From contig CAJUIP010000013.1 of assembly GCA_910586315.1 (NCBI GenBank), forward strand, positions 17,714-81,713: a stretch of 64,000 bases of DNA, read 5' to 3'. Of the stretch, positions 16,022-24,788 are shown in pieces (the stretch's first letter is position 1; each line of letters begins with the position of its first letter). Made by a program: the position numbers and the translations under genes. The DNA is from an uncultured Lachnospiraceae bacterium. GTDB lineage: Bacteria > Bacillota > Clostridia > Lachnospirales > Lachnospiraceae. Under the pieces are notes generated by a model, which saw only the letters and a list, made by a program, of their open reading frames with translations, had not been told where the DNA came from and did not search any database.

Positions 16022-16933
16022 GTGAAAATATTTCCGGAAGAGATTTTGGGAAGAGTGAAAGCGAGGACGAAGGACAGGATGGAAATCGGAAAATTGCAGG
16101 AACTGGAAATTATAAAGGAGAAGGATTTTGGCGTGTATTTGGCGGAGCCCGGATGTAAAGATCCTGCAATGGAAAAAGGAGTTCTGCTCCCCAGAAAACA
16201 GGTGCCGGCCGGAGCGGGAATCGGAGATACGCTTTCCGTATTCCTTTATCGGGATTCGGAAGACCGTATGATCGCCACAACGACTGTCCCCAAGGTGACC
16301 CTGGGCGAAACGGCGGTTCTCGAAGTGAAGGAGACCTCAAAAATCGGAGCATTTTTGGATATGGGGCTGGAAAAAGATCTTCTTCTGCCGTTTAAAGAAC
16401 AGACCCATCCGGTAAGAAAAGGAGAAAGGTGCCTGGTGGCGCTGTATATTGATAAAAGCAGGCGCCTGGCGGCTACGATGAAGGCGTACCCCTATTTAAG
16501 AAGTGATTCCATGTATAAAACAGGGGATGAGGTTGACGGATTCGTGTTTGAGATTAATCCGGATCTGGGGGCGTTTGTGGCTGTGGACGGGAAGTATCAT
16601 GGCATGATTCCCCAAAGAGAGTTGTTTGGAGGCTACCAGGTGGGGGAAACCGTTCATGCACGCGTCACGAAGGTGCGTGAGGACGGAAAGCTGGATTTGA
16701 GCGCCAGAGACAAAGCACATAATCAGATTTTCGCGGATGCGGAGCTGGTCTTAAAAGGAATCCGGGAATTCGATGGAGTCCTTCCTTTTAATGATAAGGC
16801 GTCTCCGGAAGTCATTGCGAGAGAATTCAAATTGAGTAAGAATGCATTTAAACGCGCTGTTGGCCATCTTTTAAAAGATGGTAAAATAGAAATCACAGAA
16901 AAAAATATCAGAATATTGGAGGAAACAAAATGA
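16022..16933 (+). CDS. cvfB: S1-domain RNA-binding protein, CvfB family
   Basis: The 303-residue protein has the CvfB/YitL layout: S1-like RNA-binding domains (the first at GKLQELEIIKEKDFGVYLAEP, another around GDEVDGFVFEINPDLGAFVAV) and a C-terminal winged helix ending near the last 60 residues. CvfB proteins affect virulence-factor and RNA metabolism in Gram-positive cocci. The start is ambiguous: GTG 16022 opens the frame, but ATG 16079 gives the usual family N-terminus (MEIGKLQELE). The stop overlaps ridA by 4 bases (ATGA), indicating translational coupling. Confidence 0.85.
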   Translation: MKIFPEEILGRVKARTKDRMEIGKLQELEIIKEKDFGVYLAEPGCKDPAMEKGVLLPRKQVPAGAGIGDTLSVFLYRDSEDRMIATTTVPKVTLGETAVLEVKETSKIGAFLDMGLEKDLLLPFKEQTHPVRKGERCLVALYIDKSRRLAATMKAYPYLRSDSMYKTGDEVDGFVFEINPDLGAFVAVDGKYHGMIPQRELFGGYQVGETVHARVTKVREDGKLDLSARDKAHNQIFADAELVLKGIREFDGVLPFNDKASPEVIAREFKLSKNAFKRAVGHLLKDGKIEITEKNIRILEETK

Positions 16934-17304
16934 AGAAAGTAATCAGTACAACAAACGCGCCTGCTGCCATCGGACCCTATTCCCAGGCCATCGAAGCCAA
17001 TGGATTTGTATTTGCATCCGGCCAGATTCCCGTAAATCCGGCAACCGGAGAGGTTCCGGAAGGAATTGAGGCGCAGGCGGAGCAGGTAATGAAGAACATG
17101 AAGAACCTTCTGGAAGCTGCCGGAACATCCATCGACAACGTGGTGAAAACCACAGTATTCATCCAGAGCATGGATGATTTTGGAACCATTAACGGCATCT
17201 ATTCCAAATATTTTGAGAAGGACTGCCCGGCCCGTTCCTGTGTGGAGGTGGCAAAGCTTCCCAAGGGTGTGCTTCTTGAGATGGAAGCCATTGCAGTGAA
17301 ATAA
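16930..17304 (+). CDS. ridA: RidA enamine/imine deaminase
   Basis: RidA hydrolyses reactive 2-aminoacrylate and other enamines released by PLP enzymes such as threonine dehydratase. The 124 residues are the normal length. The family features APAAIGPYSQAI, the FASGQIP strand, the conserved active-site Arg in CPARSCVEV, and the C-terminal LPKGVLLEMEAIAV are all visible. Its start codon overlaps the cvfB stop, and a strong terminator follows. Confidence 0.96.
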   Translation: MKKVISTTNAPAAIGPYSQAIEANGFVFASGQIPVNPATGEVPEGIEAQAEQVMKNMKNLLEAAGTSIDNVVKTTVFIQSMDDFGTINGIYSKYFEKDCPARSCVEVAKLPKGVLLEMEAIAVK

Positions 17305-17335
17305 CTGACTGTCATTTTTTACAAAGAAGTCATAG

Positions 17336-17373
17336 AAAATGTCCCGTTTTTATAATAAAACGGGACATTTTTA
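17336..17373 (+). terminator. Terminator after ridA
   Basis: AAAATGTCCCGTTTT pairs with AAAACGGGACATTTTT around a small AT loop. It is a perfect symmetric hairpin with T run and could act on both strands. The remaining part of the 343-base gap up to 17647 holds a TATAAT at 17585-17590, probably the -10 of the next gene, with a poor -35. Confidence 0.9.
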
Positions 17374-17647
17374 ATAATAATTCGGACGTCATATGCAAAA
17401 TACATGGAAATATTTTTAATATTTTGGTGATTTACAATATGGAAAAAAGAATTTGATTTGTGTACCATATTATACAAGTCTATCCTGATGTCCTATTCAC
17501 ATTATATTCAGCTAAAGTCCGCCCTGCCGATAAACGGATATACCCGATAAAGCGGAGCGCGCTGTCCTGCAAAGTTTCGTCAGATATAATGTGGACAGAA
17601 CATGGGAGGAGGATATGTGAAAGAGATACAGAAGCGGGAGGAACTCA

Positions 17648-18757
17648 ATGTCTGGTTTAGTATTAAAGAATGTAAATAAGATTTATCCCAGCGGCCAGCA
17701 GGCGGTGAAAGATTTTAATCTGGAAATTGAAAACCGTGAATTTTTGATTCTGACAGGGCCCACAGGCTGCGGAAAATCCACATTGCTCCGTATGATAGCC
17801 GGTCTTGAGGAAATCAGTTCCGGTTCTCTTTTTATCGGCGGAAAGGATATGACGGATTCTGAACCAAGGGACAGAAACATTGCCATGGTGTTTAAGAATA
17901 GTATTTTGTATCCGGAAATGAGCGTTTTGGACAATCTTTCTTTTGCGCTTCGCATGGGGAAAATGGCTCAGGATGAAATTGATGGGAGAGTGAAAGAGGC
18001 GGCCGGGTTTTTGAATCTTGATTCTATTCTGGAACAGATGCCGGCGGAATTGACGAAGGAAGAAACGTATCGCGTTCTTCTGGGACGGGCTTTGGTGCGT
18101 CGTCCGGGGATTTTGCTTCTGGACAGTGTCATCGCAGATCTGGAAGAAGAGCTTCAGGTGGTTTTAAGACAGGAACTTCTGGAAATATACCAGAAAATGG
18201 ATATGACCGTGATCTATGCGACGGATAATCAGGGAACGGCAGGAACACTGGCAACCAGAATGATTGTCATGGAGGACGGCATGATCTGCCAGGATGATAC
18301 ATATGAGAATCTGGTGAAGAACCCGGTGAACCGGTTTGTTGCCGGTGTTGTGGGACGGGTGCCTATGAACTTTTTTCCTGCAACTGTTATAAAGCAGGAA
18401 AATCAGGCGGGACTTAAGCTTAAAAGCGGCCAGATTCTGCTGCCGGATGAGGCGGGAAAAGCCTTGATTGACGGAGCGTATCCTGGAAAGGAAGTTATTG
18501 CGGGAATCCGTGCAGACGGCCTTCATCTGGTAGAAAATGCGTCCGGAAACAGCAATGGGATTCTTACGGTTACATTCCAGGGAATGGCGGGCGGTAAAGC
18601 GGAAACGGCTCTTAAATTTTTAGAAAATGAGACGGAGGGGCTCTGCCTGGCAAGTCAGGCCCCTGACTGCGGGACTGGCGGGAGGATTAAGCTGTCAGTG
18701 GATGCAGAAGGGCTTTACCTTTTTGACCGTGAAACCGGAAAAACCATCACAAATTAA
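17648..18757 (+). CDS. MalK/MsmK-like ABC protein lacking catalytic motifs (pseudo-ATPase)
   Basis: The 369-residue protein aligns over its whole length with sugar-importer ATPases of the MalK/MsmK/UgpC group, including the C-terminal regulatory OB-type domain (after NRFVAGVVGRVPMNF). Walker A is intact (GPTGCGKST, 37-45). The other catalytic parts are changed: Q-loop Gln is Lys83, the LSGGQ signature is LTKEE (135-139), the catalytic Glu after Walker B is Ser160, the D-loop is altered, and the switch His is Asp193. It may bind but should not hydrolyse ATP. The frame is intact with a good ribosome binding site, so it is maintained. No permease or binding-protein gene is nearby; a regulator follows. 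Confidence 0.85.
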   Translation: MSGLVLKNVNKIYPSGQQAVKDFNLEIENREFLILTGPTGCGKSTLLRMIAGLEEISSGSLFIGGKDMTDSEPRDRNIAMVFKNSILYPEMSVLDNLSFALRMGKMAQDEIDGRVKEAAGFLNLDSILEQMPAELTKEETYRVLLGRALVRRPGILLLDSVIADLEEELQVVLRQELLEIYQKMDMTVIYATDNQGTAGTLATRMIVMEDGMICQDDTYENLVKNPVNRFVAGVVGRVPMNFFPATVIKQENQAGLKLKSGQILLPDEAGKALIDGAYPGKEVIAGIRADGLHLVENASGNSNGILTVTFQGMAGGKAETALKFLENETEGLCLASQAPDCGTGGRIKLSVDAEGLYLFDRETGKTITN

Positions 18758-18770
18758 GATGATAAAGAAG

Positions 18771-18804
18771 GGACTGATACATTTTACTGTGTCAGTCCTT
18801 TTTT
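18771..18804 (+). terminator. Terminator after the ABC-like gene
   Basis: GGGACTGA pairs with TCAGTCC around ACATTTTACTGTG-type loop sequence, followed by TTTTTTGTG. The CdaR-type gene begins about 100 bases later, with a TAAAAT (18850-18855) as a possible -10. Confidence 0.75.
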
Positions 18805-18899
18805 GTGAAAAAATACAAAATTTTTCTTCCCTTTTTTGTGCTTTTGCATTAAAATAGTATGTGGATAAATGCCCATATTTGTGAAAAGGAGAGGACATT

Positions 18900-19988
18900 A
18901 TGATTTCAAATCAAATATTACAGTGCAACATTGAGGGGATGAAAGAAATTACGCGAATTGACCTCTGCGTTTGCGACGTAGAGGGAAAGGTCCTGGCCTC
19001 CACATTAAAACATGCAGAAGAGTATGAAAGTGCTATCCTCACTTTTGTGGATTCACCGGCTGACAGCCAGGTAATTTCTGGTTACCAGTTCTTTAAAGTA
19101 TTTGACGAGCATCAGCTGGAGTATATCCTGCTTGCTAAGGGCGGCAGCGACGACGTATATATGGTGGGTAAGCTGGCGGCCTTCCAGATTCAGAATCTTC
19201 TGGTGGCTTACAAGGAGCGGTTCGATAAGGATAACTTCATTAAGAATCTGCTTTTGGATAATCTTCTTCTGGTTGATATTTATAACCGGGCAAAGAAGCT
19301 TCACATTGAAACGAATGTAAAACGTGTGGTTTTCCTGATTGAGACGAAGAATGAAAAGGATGTCAATGCACTGGAAACGGTGAGAAGCCTGTTCTCGGCA
19401 AAGACAAAGGATTTCATCACCGCAGTGGATGAAAAAAATATTATTCTGGTGCGGGAGGTGAAGCAGGGAGAAAGCTATGAGGATCTGGAAAAAACGGCCA
19501 ATACGATTCTCGATATGCTGAATACGGAAGCCATGTCCAAGGTACATATTGCCTTTGGTACGATTGTGAATGAAATTAAGGATGTATCCCGGTCGTATAA
19601 GGAAGCGAAAATGGCTCTGGATGTGGGAAAAATCTTTTACAGCGGAAAGAATGTGGTGGCATATTCCAAGCTTGGCATCGGACGTCTGATCTATCAGCTC
19701 CCTCTGCCTTTATGCCGTATGTTTATTAAGGAAATTTTTGATGGAAAGAATCCGGATGAATTTGACGAGGAGACGCTGACTACAATCAACAAATTTTTTG
19801 AGAACAGCCTGAACGTATCGGAGACTTCAAGACAGCTTTACATCCACAGAAATACCCTGGTTTACCGCCTGGATAAGCTTCAGAAGAGCACAGGCCTGGA
19901 TCTTCGCGTGTTTGAAGATGCCATTACCTTCAAGATTGCCCTTATGGTAGTAAAATACATGAAGTATATGGAGAACCTGGATTACTGA
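18900..19988 (+). CDS. CdaR/PucR-family transcriptional regulator
   Basis: The 362-residue protein has the CdaR plan: an N-terminal sensor-like region, a middle degenerate GGDEF-like domain (about residues 130-260, with the IAFGTIVNEIKDVSRSYKEAKMAL tail), and the C-terminal PucR helix-turn-helix (NVSETSRQLYIHRNTLVYRLDKLQ). Family members respond to sugar diacids, purines or other small molecules. The effector here is unknown. The gene stops 2 bases before ftsE, so this regulator is probably co-transcribed with the division genes. Confidence 0.88.
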   Translation: MISNQILQCNIEGMKEITRIDLCVCDVEGKVLASTLKHAEEYESAILTFVDSPADSQVISGYQFFKVFDEHQLEYILLAKGGSDDVYMVGKLAAFQIQNLLVAYKERFDKDNFIKNLLLDNLLLVDIYNRAKKLHIETNVKRVVFLIETKNEKDVNALETVRSLFSAKTKDFITAVDEKNIILVREVKQGESYEDLEKTANTILDMLNTEAMSKVHIAFGTIVNEIKDVSRSYKEAKMALDVGKIFYSGKNVVAYSKLGIGRLIYQLPLPLCRMFIKEIFDGKNPDEFDEETLTTINKFFENSLNVSETSRQLYIHRNTLVYRLDKLQKSTGLDLRVFEDAITFKIALMVVKYMKYMENLDY

Positions 19989-19990
19989 TT

Positions 19991-20677
19991 ATGATAGAAA
20001 TTTCGAATCTGACAAAGACCTATGAGAAGAGCAGCCGCGCCTTAAAGGGGCTTGACATTATCATTGACGACGGGGAATTTGTCTTTATTACGGGCCGGAG
20101 CGGTTCGGGGAAATCCACTTTGTTAAAGATTCTGCTAAAAGAAGTGGAACCAACCTCCGGCCGTGTTGTTGTCAATGACATGGATCTGGGAAGAATGCCA
20201 AGGCGGTATATTCCCAAATACCGGAGAAGACTGGGGGTGGTTTTCCAGGATTTCCGGCTTTTGAAGGACAGAACGGTTTATGAAAATGTGGCTTTTGCCC
20301 AGCGGGTGATTGGGGCTTCCGGACGAACGATCCGGGAATCGGTTCCGCAGATGTTAAAAATGGTGGGTCTTTCGTCCAAGTATAAGTCCTATCCGCACCA
20401 GCTTTCAGGGGGAGAGCAGCAGAGAGTTGCCATTGCAAGGGCTCTGATCAACAGGCCGGAAGTGCTGCTGGCCGACGAGCCCACCGGAAACTTAGACCCG
20501 CATAACGCTATGGAGATCATGAGGCTTTTGGAGGAGATCAACAGGCAGGGGACGACAGTGATTGTCGTGACCCACAGCCGCGAAATTGTGAATATGATGA
20601 AAAAACGCGTGATTACCATTGACAAAGGCATCATAATCGGCGATGAGGAAGAAAGCGGGTACTGGTATGAGAATTAG
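19991..20677 (+). CDS. ftsE: Cell-division ATP-binding protein FtsE
   Basis: FtsE is the ATPase of the FtsEX complex, which activates peptidoglycan hydrolases at the septum. All ABC motifs are present: Walker A GRSGSGKST, Q-loop VFQDFRLL, signature LSGGEQQRV, Walker B LLADEPTGNLD and switch His in VVTHS. Length of 228 is standard. The gene overlaps ftsX by about 11 bases. Confidence 0.96.
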   Translation: MIEISNLTKTYEKSSRALKGLDIIIDDGEFVFITGRSGSGKSTLLKILLKEVEPTSGRVVVNDMDLGRMPRRYIPKYRRRLGVVFQDFRLLKDRTVYENVAFAQRVIGASGRTIRESVPQMLKMVGLSSKYKSYPHQLSGGEQQRVAIARALINRPEVLLADEPTGNLDPHNAMEIMRLLEEINRQGTTVIVVTHSREIVNMMKKRVITIDKGIIIGDEEESGYWYEN

Positions 20678-21581
20678 CACACTTTTGTTCTGTCTGAAAC
20701 AGGGCATAGTGAATATATGCAGAAATATCTGGTTCTCTCTTGCTTCGACAGCGATTATTTCTGCGTGTATTTTTTTGTTCTGTGTTTTTTATTCCGTGGT
20801 TACCAACATCCAGTATATGGTGGTTACGGCGGAGTCCACCATGGGAATCTCCGTGTTTTTTGATGAAAACCTGACGGAGGGAGAGATTCTTGAAATCGGT
20901 GAAACCATAAAGGCGGACTGTGATACACAGATCAAAGATATGAAATACATTTCGGCAGAGGAGGCCTGGGGAAGCTTTAAAGACGAATATTTTGGAGAAG
21001 ACAGCAGTCTGGCTGAGGGCTTTGCCGAGGATAATCCTCTGGCGGGCTCTGCATCCTATGAAATTTTCCTCTATAATATTGCGGATCAGGGCCCGGTGGT
21101 TCAGTATCTGGAAGCGGTTTCGGGAGTCAGAAAGGTCAATTACTCCAACAGCGCGGCGGCAGGTTTATCCAGTTTCAATAAGATTCTGGCCATGCTGTTT
21201 GGAGCCATGATCCTTATGCTGCTGGCCGTCGCAGTGTTTTTAATCAGCAACACGATTTCCGTCGCAGCGGAATTTCGAAAGAACGAAAATCAAATCATGC
21301 GGCTGATCGGCGCAACAAATTTTATGATACGGGCGCCGTTTGTGGTGGAGGGAACACTTTTGGGACTTTTAGGGGCATCCATTCCCCTTGCGGCTATGTA
21401 TTTTCTGTATCGTCAGACTGTGGAATATGTGGCGCTGCGGTTCCAGCTGCTTTCAGGGATTATCCGTTTCCTTCCTGTTGAGACTATCTATCCGCCCATG
21501 GCAGGCGTTTCCCTGGCTCTTGGCGGCGGACTTGGCTTAATCGTTAGTTTCATGACCATCCGCAGGCATCTGCGGGTGTAG
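20667..21581 (+). CDS. ftsX: Cell-division protein FtsX
   Basis: FtsX is the membrane partner of FtsE. It has a first membrane helix at about residues 20-45, a large extracellular loop (about 50-165) that contacts the hydrolase, and three C-terminal membrane helices in the FtsX/MacB permease fold (ISNTISVAAEFRKNENQIMRLIGAT is the conserved coupling segment). I prefer ATG 20667 because homologues begin MRISTLLxxxKQG; ATG 20643 is in frame. The M23 protein that follows 9 bases later is its likely target. Confidence 0.93.
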   Translation: MRISTLLFCLKQGIVNICRNIWFSLASTAIISACIFLFCVFYSVVTNIQYMVVTAESTMGISVFFDENLTEGEILEIGETIKADCDTQIKDMKYISAEEAWGSFKDEYFGEDSSLAEGFAEDNPLAGSASYEIFLYNIADQGPVVQYLEAVSGVRKVNYSNSAAAGLSSFNKILAMLFGAMILMLLAVAVFLISNTISVAAEFRKNENQIMRLIGATNFMIRAPFVVEGTLLGLLGASIPLAAMYFLYRQTVEYVALRFQLLSGIIRFLPVETIYPPMAGVSLALGGGLGLIVSFMTIRRHLRV

Positions 21582-21590
21582 GAGAGCGAT

Positions 21591-22793
21591 ATGAAGAAAC
21601 ATAAGAGACTGCTGGGGGCTGTGTTCTTTGGAATCTGCATTCTGTGTGCCGCTTTTCCGGCCGGGGCGACAAAAGCCGGCCTGGACGATGCAAAGAAAAA
21701 GCGGACGGCTCTGGAAGAGGAGAAGAAAAAAACTGAGGACATTATTAAGAACCTTGAGAGTTTAAAAAATGATGCGGCTGCGTATGTGAAAAAGCTGGAT
21801 GCCAGTCTGGAGGCCATAAGTGATGAACTTTCCGCTTTGGAGGCGGATATCAAGAACAAAGAAGATCAAATCGAGGTCACCCGGGGGGAGCTCGATGAGG
21901 CAAAAGAGACGGAAAAAAAGCAGTATGAATCCATGAAGCTGCGGATAAAATATATGTATGAGAAAGGGGACAGCTCGTATGTGGACCTTCTCATGCAGGC
22001 AGAGTCCCTGTCGGAGCTTTTAAATAAAGCAGAGTATATTGCCAAAATCTCATCCTATGACAGGCGGATGCTCGACGAGTATGCGGCCACAAAGGAGCGG
22101 ATCGCAGAAAAAGAGCACGCCTTGGAGGAGGAACATATAAAGCTTCTTTCTCTGCAGGAGGAAGCGGAGGCCAGGCATGCGTCCGTGGAGCAGCTTTTAT
22201 CAGCCAAACAGACGGAGCTAAAAAAATACGAAAGCCAGATTACACAGGCGGAAGGGCAGCTTTCTGAGTACGAAAAGGATCTGGAGGCTCAGGAACAGGC
22301 CATAAAAGTTATCGAGGCAGAGCTTAAGCGGAAGGAAGAAGAGGCCAGAAAAAAGGCGGAAGAAGCCGGGAAAGCGTATAAAACCAAGAGTCTTGGAGAT
22401 ATTAGCTTCACGTGGCCATGCCCTGGCAGCAGCCGGATCACATCGGGGTTTGGCGGCCGTTCTTCACCGACGGAAGGCGCTTCCACCAATCATCAGGGAA
22501 TTGATATCGGGGCTCCTACAGGAACCGATATTGTGGCGGCAGCGTCCGGCGAAGTGGTAGTTTCCACATACAGCTATTCTGCCGGAAATTACATCATGAT
22601 CAGCCATGGAGGCGGAGTTTACACTGTTTATATGCACGCGTCAAAGCTTTTGGCGTCTGTGGGACAGACCGTGAAACAGGGGCAGGTCATCGCGAAGGTG
22701 GGTTCCACCGGATATTCTACCGGACCTCATCTGCATTTTGGAATCCGTGCTGGCGGTACATATGTGAATCCGCGCCAGTATGTGAGTCCGTAG
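21591..22793 (+). CDS. M23 murein hydrolase activator/peptidase with coiled coil
   Basis: This secreted 400-residue protein has an EnvC/PcsB-like design. It has a signal peptide (residues 1-25, ending near PAGATKAG), a long coiled coil (about 30-255, Lys/Glu/Ala rich), and a C-terminal LytM/M23 domain. The zinc ligands appear intact: NHQGIDIG gives His and Asp, and GPHLHFG gives the last His, with SHGGGVYTVYMH before it. The enzyme may therefore be an active endopeptidase, not only an activator. FtsX is expected to control it through the coiled coil, as known for FtsEX-PcsB and FtsEX-CwlO. Confidence 0.9.
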   Translation: MKKHKRLLGAVFFGICILCAAFPAGATKAGLDDAKKKRTALEEEKKKTEDIIKNLESLKNDAAAYVKKLDASLEAISDELSALEADIKNKEDQIEVTRGELDEAKETEKKQYESMKLRIKYMYEKGDSSYVDLLMQAESLSELLNKAEYIAKISSYDRRMLDEYAATKERIAEKEHALEEEHIKLLSLQEEAEARHASVEQLLSAKQTELKKYESQITQAEGQLSEYEKDLEAQEQAIKVIEAELKRKEEEARKKAEEAGKAYKTKSLGDISFTWPCPGSSRITSGFGGRSSPTEGASTNHQGIDIGAPTGTDIVAAASGEVVVSTYSYSAGNYIMISHGGGVYTVYMHASKLLASVGQTVKQGQVIAKVGSTGYSTGPHLHFGIRAGGTYVNPRQYVSP

Positions 22794-22808
22794 TCGGAGG
22801 TACAATTT

Positions 22809-24170
22809 ATGACAGAACAGGAGAAGAAGGACTTGGAAGAAAGAGAGACAAAAAATAAATTCTGGAAGGGTGTGCTGGTGGGGGCACTGGTGACGGCCTT
22901 TTCCGGACTCATTGCAGTGGGAATGGCGGCAGGAATCTGGATTGTGGCCCGTGGAGTCAATGTAGACCAGAGCGCTCAGGTTCAGGCGGCTGATGAGGGA
23001 AATGGCGATGGAAAGCTGGATATGGCAAAAATTGGTCCCAAGCTAAATTACATGCAGGAGCTAATTAATCAGTATTTCCTGTTTGACGAGGAGGAAAGGG
23101 AGGATCCGGAGGAGTGGATTTACAGCGGCCTGGTATATTCTCTTCAGGATCCTTATTCTGTGTATTACACTCCGGAGGAATATGAGAGCGTTGTGGAGAG
23201 CAATGAAGGGGAATATTGCGGGATTGGCGTTCAGGTGAGCCAGAACGTGTATACGGGTATCATAACAGTAGTTAAGGTCTTTAAGGGGACTCCGGCGGAG
23301 AAGGCCGGAATGCTGCCGGGAGATATTCTGACCGCAGTGGGCGACATGGATGTGTCAGGCTTGGATCTGAGTCTACTAGTCAGTGATTATATCAAGGGCG
23401 AAGAGGGCACAGAGGTGAGTCTTACGGTTTACCGGGAATCCACGGAGGACTATGTGGAGATGACCATGGAGCGCGCCATGGTGGAAAATCCCACAGTGGA
23501 ATATACTATGCTGGAGAATAAGATCGGCTATATTTCTCTGTCTTCTTTTGAAGAGGTATCAGGGGACCAGTTTAAGAAGGCAGTGGATTCCCTGGAGGGA
23601 GAGGGAATGGAAGGCCTGGTTGTGGATTTGAGAAATAACGGCGGCGGCGTGGTGAACGCGGCCAAAGCGATTGCGGATTATCTGCTTCCGGAAGGAGACG
23701 CCATCGTGAGCTTTAAAGGAAAGGGCGTTCCTGACAGCAGTTTCAGCTCAGAGGACGGACATCAGGTGGACGTTCCCATTGTGGTTCTGGTGAATGGCCA
23801 GAGCGCCAGCGCATCCGAGGTTCTTACCGGCGCTTTGAAAGACAATGACTGGGGAATCGTTGTGGGAACCAAAACATTTGGAAAGGGTATTGCCCAGGGC
23901 GTTTTTCCAATGATGGATGGGAGTGCTGTGAAGCTGACAACGGCCTACTACTATGTTCCTTCGGGGGAATGTATTCATGAGCTGGGAATCGAGCCGGACG
24001 TGGAAGTGGAGCTTCGTGAAGACTTAAGAAGCATGATTGAAATTCCGAAAGACGAAGACAATCAGCTTAAGGCGGCAGTGGGGGTTCTGCTTCGCGGAAC
24101 AGACGCAGTGAAAAAGGAACTGGAGGCGTTGGAAGAGACGGCAAAGGCAGATGCCCCTGGAGAACCGTAA
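22809..24170 (+). CDS. ctpA: C-terminal processing protease, CtpA type (S41)
   Basis: The 453-residue protein has a short cytoplasmic start, one membrane helix (about 20-43), a PDZ domain (about 130-220, GIGVQVSQN to KAGMLPGDILTAVGD) and the S41 catalytic core. The nucleophile is the second Ser in NGQSASASEVLTGAL and the general base the Lys of GTKTFGKGIAQ. Such proteases trim secreted or envelope proteins; in Firmicutes they also act on M23-type hydrolases and sporulation factors. It follows the ftsEX-M23 genes by 15 bases and probably belongs to the same unit. Confidence 0.93.
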   Translation: MTEQEKKDLEERETKNKFWKGVLVGALVTAFSGLIAVGMAAGIWIVARGVNVDQSAQVQAADEGNGDGKLDMAKIGPKLNYMQELINQYFLFDEEEREDPEEWIYSGLVYSLQDPYSVYYTPEEYESVVESNEGEYCGIGVQVSQNVYTGIITVVKVFKGTPAEKAGMLPGDILTAVGDMDVSGLDLSLLVSDYIKGEEGTEVSLTVYRESTEDYVEMTMERAMVENPTVEYTMLENKIGYISLSSFEEVSGDQFKKAVDSLEGEGMEGLVVDLRNNGGGVVNAAKAIADYLLPEGDAIVSFKGKGVPDSSFSSEDGHQVDVPIVVLVNGQSASASEVLTGALKDNDWGIVVGTKTFGKGIAQGVFPMMDGSAVKLTTAYYYVPSGECIHELGIEPDVEVELREDLRSMIEIPKDEDNQLKAAVGVLLRGTDAVKKELEALEETAKADAPGEP

Positions 24171-24209
24171 CAACTGTAGCAAAAAAATGAAGAAGTGCGG
24201 GAAAAGTGC

Positions 24210-24238
24210 TTGCATTTTTTCCGCATTTGTGATATGTT
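24210..24238 (+). promoter_or_regulatory. Probable promoter of the S10 operon
   Basis: TTGCAT (24210-24215), 17 bases, TATGTT (24233-24238). It is the best sigma-A match in the 300-base gap between ctpA and rpsJ and would give a leader of about 225 bases. Confidence 0.55.
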
Positions 24239-24244
24239 AATGTA

Positions 24245-24470
24245 GCTGTGGCATGATAGCTGTGAAGCGAGAGGTTGCTGCCGGATATGGCAGGTTTTCC
24301 GTGGAGCGAATGTCAAGTTAGAAAACTGGCGACAAGTCACTGTACCAAATTAACAGCTGCTCAGGGTAAGGGGCAGTAACAACGTGTGAATCCAAAGGAT
24401 ACACGCGAGACCGTGTACAGTCACCGCTTGTCGTACTTCGTAAAAGTGCGAAAAGGAGGCGACTTTTTTT
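24245..24470 (+). promoter_or_regulatory. Structured 5' leader of the S10 ribosomal operon
   Basis: The leader folds into defined stems. CTGCC/GGCAG (24278-24293) has loop GGATAT. An outer stem pairs CGACAAG (24330-24336) with CTTGTCG (24427-24433), continued inside by ACTG/CAGT. Inside it, CGTGT-ATCC (24383-24393) pairs with GGAT-ACACG (24397-24405). Next to the ribosome binding site, TCGTACTT (24431-24438) pairs perfectly with AAGTGCGA (24444-24451). This last hairpin shares three bases with the outer stem, so the two exclude each other. A GGAGGCGACTTTTTTT stretch ends at the ATG. It is likely an autoregulatory ribosomal-protein leader, with L4 the known regulator of S10 operons elsewhere. 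Confidence 0.65.
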
Positions 24471-24788
24471 ATGGCAAGTCAGGTTATGAGAATCACATTA
24501 AAGGCGTATGACCATCAGTTGATCGATCAGTCAGCCGGAAAAATCATCGAGACAGTAAAAAAGACAGGATCTCAGGTGAGTGGACCGGTGCCGCTGCCGA
24601 CGAAGAAAGAGGTTGTAACAATTTTGAGAGCTGTTCATAAGTACAAAGATTCCAGAGAACAGTTCGAGCAGAGAACTCATAAGAGACTTATCGATATCAC
24701 AAGCCCGAGCCAGAAGACAGTAGATGCTCTGTCCAGACTGGAAATGCCGGCCGGTGTTTATATCGACATCAAGATGAAAAACAAATAA
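24471..24788 (+). CDS. rpsJ: 30S ribosomal protein S10 (uS10)
   Basis: S10 sits in the head of the 30S subunit and also acts as NusE in transcription antitermination. The 105 residues cover the family (IRITLKAYDHQLIDQS at the start, MPAGVYIDIKM at the end). It opens the S10 operon, with AAGGAGG 13 bases upstream of the ATG and a T7 run between them, an unusually wide spacing. Confidence 0.97.
   Translation: MASQVMRITLKAYDHQLIDQSAGKIIETVKKTGSQVSGPVPLPTKKEVVTILRAVHKYKDSREQFEQRTHKRLIDITSPSQKTVDALSRLEMPAGVYIDIKMKNK

Noticed and set aside
17648..18757. ABC gene as an ordinary frameshifted pseudogene
   Set aside because: The frame is uninterrupted over 369 codons, well conserved between motifs, and has a strong ribosome binding site, so decay by frameshift is not what is seen.
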